NCBI RefSeq assembly: GCF_051020955.1
Contig: NW_027476864.1
Location: forward strand, 1-64,000
Direction: 5' to 3'
Length of the DNA stretch: 64,000 bases
Source of the DNA: Megalopta genalis
Lineage: Eukaryota; Arthropoda; Insecta; Hymenoptera; Halictidae
Positions 60,601-64,000 of this stretch are shown here, piece after piece (the stretch's first letter is position 1; every line of letters starts with the position of its first letter). The notes under the pieces were generated by a model that saw only the letters and a program-made list of their open reading frames with translations, did no database searches and was not told where the DNA came from. Both the position numbers and the translations under genes were made by a program.

Positions 60601-63600
60601 TAAACCATGTGTTTCGCTTGGATTTGAAGCTAAGCCTTCTATTTCGCATTGATTTGAAGCTAAATCATGTGTTAGGCTTGGATTTGAAACTAAGCCTTCT
60701 ACTTCGCATTGATTGGAAGCTAAATCTTGTGTTTGGTATGGATTTGAAGCTAACTCGGTTGTTTCGCCTGCATTCGAAGTTATATCACGTATAATCGCAA
60801 GTATTTGAAGCCCAGTCATCCGTTTCGCATGGATTTGATGCTAAGCCTTCTACTTCGCATTGATTTGAAGCTAAATCATATGTTTCGCTTGGATTTGAAG
60901 GTAACACGTTTGTTTCACTTGCAGTTGAAGCTCAATCATGTATATCACAAGTATTTGAATCTGAACAATTTGTTTCGCATGAATACTAAGTTAAGCCATG
61001 TGTTTCGCATGAGTATTAAGCTAAACCATGTTTTTGTAATGAATTTGAAGCTAAATCATGTGTTTCGCTTGGGTTTGGAGCTAACTCGTTTGTTTCGCAT
61101 ACATTTGAAGCTAAATCATGTATATCACAAGTATTTGAAGCAAAACCATTTGATTCGAATGGATTTGAAACAAAGCCTTCTACTTCGCATTGATTTGAAG
61201 CTAAATCATGTTTTTCGCTTGGATTTGAAACTAAGCCTTCTACTTCGCATTGAATTGAAGCTAAATCATGTGTTTCGCATGGTTTTGAAGCTAACTCGTT
61301 TGTTTCGCATGCAGGTGAAGCTAAAACGTGTACATCACATGTATCTGAATCTAATCCATCTGTTTCGCAAGAATATGAAGCTATGAAGCTAATCCATGTG
61401 ATTGGCATGAATTTGAAGCTAAATCATGTGTTTCGCATGGATTTGAAGCTGTATCACTTACATCGCAATTATCTGAAGATATATCATTTGTTACTCATGT
61501 ATTTGAAGCTACGCGTTCCACTTCGCATTGATTTGAAGCTAACTCGATTGTTTCGCCTGCATTTGAAGCTAAATCATGTATAACAAAAATATTTGAAGCT
61601 AAAGCATTTGATTCGCATGGATTTGAAGCTAAGCCTTCTACTTCGCATTGATTTGAAGCTAAATCATGTTTCTCTTGGATTTGAATCTAACTCGTTTGTT
61701 TCTCGTGCAGTTGAAGATAAATCATGTATATCACAATTATTTGACGCTAAACCATTTGATTCGCATGGATTTGGAGCTAAGCCTTCCACTTCGCATTGAT
61801 TTGAAGCTAAATCATGTGTTTCGCATGGTTTTGAAGCTAACTCGTTTGTATCGCATGCAGTTGAAGCTAAATCATGTATATCACAAGTATTTGGAGCTGA
61901 ACCATTTGTTTCGCATGAATATTAAGCTAAACCATGTGTATCGAATGAACTTGAATCTAAATCATGTGTTACGCATGTATTTGAAGCTATCTCGTTTGTT
62001 TCGTATGCAGTTGAAGCTAAATCATGTATAAAACAAGAATTTGAAGCTAAACCATTTGCTTCATATGGATTTGAAACTAAGCCTTCTACATCGCATGAAT
62101 TTGAAGCTCAATCAGGTGAGTTTCTCATGGATTTGAAGCTAACTCGTTTGATTCGCCTGCATTTGAAGCTATATCACTTATATTCGCAAGTATTTGAAGC
62201 TAAACCATTTGTTTTGCATGGTTTCGAAGATAAGTCTGCTACTTCGCATTGATTTGAAGCTAACTCGATTTTTTCGCCTGCATTTGAATCTATATCACTT
62301 ACATTGCAGTTATCGGAAGGTAAATCATTTGTTTCTCATGTACCAGAAGGTAAGCCATCTGCTTCTCATTTATTTGAAGCTAAATCACGTATATCACAAG
62401 TATTTGAAGCAAAACATTTGTTTCGCATTGATTTGAAGCTAAGCCTTCTACTTCGTATTGATTTGAAGCTAAATCATGTGTTGCGCATGGATTTGATGCT
62501 AACTCGTTTGTTTCGCATGCAGTTGAAGCTAAATCATGTATAATCAAGTATTTGAGGCTAAACCATTTGTATCGCAAGGATTTGAAGCTAAACCATGTTA
62601 TTCGCAAGAATTTGAAGCTAAATCATGTGTTGCGCTTGGATTTGAAGCTAACTCGTTTGTTTAGCATGCAGTAGAAGCTATATCGCTAATATTCGCAAGT
62701 ATTTGAAGCCAAATCATTCGTTTCGCTTGGATTTGAAGCTAACTCGTTTGTTTCGCATGCAGTTGAAGCTAAATTATGTATATCACAATTATTTGAAGCT
62801 AAATCATATGTTTCGCATGGATTTGAAGCTAAATCTTCTACTTGGCGTTGATTTGAAACTAAATCACGTATTCCGCATAGATTTTAAGCTAACTCGTTTG
62901 TTTCGCATACAGTTGAAGCTAAATCTTATATATCACAATTATTTGAAGCTAAACCATTTGATTCGCATGGATTTGGAGCTAAGCCTTCCACTTCGCATTG
63001 ATTTGAAGCTAAATCATGTATTTCGCTTGGATTTGAAGCTAACTCGGTTGTTTCGCATGCAGCTGAAGTTAAATCATGCATATCACAAGTACTTGAAGCT
63101 ATACCATTTGATTCGCATGAATTTGTAACCAAGCCATCTACTTCGCATTAATTTGAAGCTATATAATGTGTTCCGCTGGGATTTGAAGCTAAGCCTTCTA
63201 CTTCGCATTGATTTGAAGCTAAATCATGTGTATCGCATGGATTTGAAGCTAACTCGTTTGTTTCGCATGCAGTTGAAGCTAAATCATGTATAACACAAGT
63301 ATTTGAAGCTATACCAATTGATTCGCATGAATTTGAATCTAAATGGTGTGTTTCGCATGGATTTGAAGCTAACTCGTTTGTATCGCCTGCATTTGAAGCT
63401 AAATCATGTATATCACAAGTATTTGAAACTAAACGATTTATTTCGCATGGATTCGAAGATAAGCCTCCTACTTCTCATTGATCTGAAGCTAAATCATGCG
63501 TTTCGAATGGATTTGAAAGTAACTCGATTGTTTCGCATGCACTTGAAGCTATATCACTTATATTCGCAAGTATTTGAAGCCAAATCATTCGTATCGCATG

Positions 63601-63890
63601 GATTTGAAGATAAGCCTTCGACATCGCATTCATTTGTATCTAAATTATGTGTTCCGCACGGATTTCAAGATAAATCGTTTGTTTCACATACAGTTGAAGC
63701 TAAATCATGTATATCACAAGTATTTGAAGCTAAACCGTTCGTTTCGCATGGATTTGAAGCTAAGCCTTCTACTTCGCATTGATTTGAAGCTAAATCATGT
63801 GTTTCGCTGGGATTTGAAGCTAACTCGTTTGTATCGCATGCAGTTGAAGTTAATTCATGTTTATCACAAGTATCTGAATCTAAACCATCT
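57671..63890 (+). repeat. 6.1-kb segmental duplication, copy 2
   Basis: Counterpart of 36321-42420. Differences in structure are a 60-bp (two-unit) expansion at about 58982-59041 involving CATGAGTTTCG units, and a replaced segment at about 59710-60130. Example base changes are TAAGTGATGAG at about 58536 (TAAGTCATGAG in copy 1), CATCCGTTTCGC at about 60818 (CATCGGTTTCGC) and ATCAAAAGTATG at about 58606 (ATCGCAAGTATG). Similarity weakens after about 63900, 100 bp before the window ends. Confidence 0.93.
59710..60130 (+). repeat. Replaced (chimeric) segment within the 6.1-kb duplication
   Basis: Here copy 2 does not match its counterpart (38300-38672). About 59860-60100 instead matches 58265-58505 from the same copy (GAATCATGTGTTTCGC-like, TTTCTCATACAGTTGAAGC, GTACTTGACGC). 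The preceding part holds related units. Matching with copy 1 resumes at AACTAAACCATCTACTTCGC (38675/60145). This looks like local gene conversion or unequal exchange after the 6.1-kb duplication. Confidence 0.8.
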
Positions 63891-64000
63891 GTTTCGCAAG
63901 AATATGAAGCTATGAAGCTAAACCACGTGATTCGCATGAATTTCAAGCTAAATCATGTGTTTGGCATGGAGGTGAAGCTAACTCGTTTGTCTCGGCTGCA

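Larger units (their letters stand above)
1..64000. repeat. Tandem satellite array, 30-bp unit organised in 150-bp higher-order repeats, filling the window
   Basis: From first base to last the sequence is a head-to-tail run of about 30-bp units, all in the same orientation. Each unit starts with TTTGAAGCTAA or a one- to three-base variant (GTTGAAG, TTCGAAG, GAAGATA, GAAACTA) and mostly ends TTTCGCATGGA. Five unit classes (A to E) recur in fixed order, giving a 150-bp higher-order period. On top of this are copied blocks of about 0.15 to 6.1 kb. No unique DNA, transposon end, rRNA, tRNA or non-repeat island was seen. Both array ends lie outside the window, so the true array is longer. The family is not one I recognise. 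A eukaryotic satellite is the best inference; a giant repeat-protein gene is the main alternative and is disfavoured by frame-shifting unit variants. Confidence 0.97.

Noticed and set aside
36321..63890. Long terminal repeats of a giant transposable element flanking 42.4-57.7 kb
   Set aside because: The 6.1-kb copies and the DNA between them are all the same satellite. There is no primer site, target duplication, polymerase or integrase sequence, so segmental duplication of the array is sufficient.
1..64000. CRISPR array (regular 30-bp repeats)
   Set aside because: Repeats are directly adjacent with no unique spacers, units are diverged in every position class, the array is far too long, and no cas-like gene is present.
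1..64000. Telomeric repeat or centromere CENP-B box
   Set aside because: No run of any standard short telomere repeat was seen, and nothing in the unit resembles the CENP-B box core pattern.

Overview
The whole 64 kb is one uninterrupted tandem-repeat (satellite) array. I found no stretch of ordinary single-copy sequence, no convincing gene, no RNA gene, no mobile element and no flanking unique DNA. The basic unit is about 30 bp. It opens with the near-invariant core TTTGAAGCTAA, then has about ten variable bases, and usually ends TTTCGCATGGA. Five diverged versions of the unit (called A, B, C, D and E here) follow each other in fixed order and make a 150-bp higher-order repeat. The middles are ACCATTTGT in A, GCCTTCTAC in B, ATCATGTGT in C and CTCGTTTGT in D; E runs ATCATGTATATCACAAGTA. 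A second 150-bp flavour has a D unit ending GCCTGCA and an E unit containing TATATCACTTATATCGCAA.

The organism cannot be named from this. Scale, A+T richness (consensus about 37% G+C), absence of genes and nested unequal-crossover duplications all fit a eukaryotic heterochromatic satellite (pericentromeric, subtelomeric or B-chromosome-like). That is an inference. I do not recognise the family.

Layout. 1-7.8 kb: a block of about 3.1 kb present twice (1-3128 and 4251-7768). 7.8-16.9 kb: a homogenised zone built from 810-bp and 1320-bp tandem duplications, with a 2.8-kb block (7797-10602) repeated at 14122-16927. 16.9-21.7 kb: a 2.0-kb block repeated with a 90-bp deletion in one copy. 21.7-30 kb: mosaic of earlier material, including a 1261-bp tandem duplication at 24955-27476. 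30-36 kb: older, more diverged units with patchwork copies. 36.3-42.4 kb and 57.7-63.9 kb: two nearly identical 6.1-kb copies about 21.4 kb apart. 42.4-49.6 kb: a 1.3-kb duplicated block plus 993-, 601-, 301- and 151-bp tandem steps. 49.6-52.5 kb: a distinct subfamily rich in TAAAGCTAACACG and GGAGCTAAGCC. 52.5-57.7 kb: a local register break, then mosaic copies.

Coding potential. Because 30 is a multiple of three, every reading frame translates to a decapeptide repeat. Two frames have no stop in the consensus: plus-strand LKLNHVFRMD-type and minus-strand LASNPCETHD-type. Open frames of up to 1178 codons therefore arise passively. Recurrent 29- and 31-bp units shift the frame many times and have been copied freely in duplications, which argues against a translated gene. 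Nothing here functions as an operon or pathway. The biological content is the architecture and turnover of the array itself.
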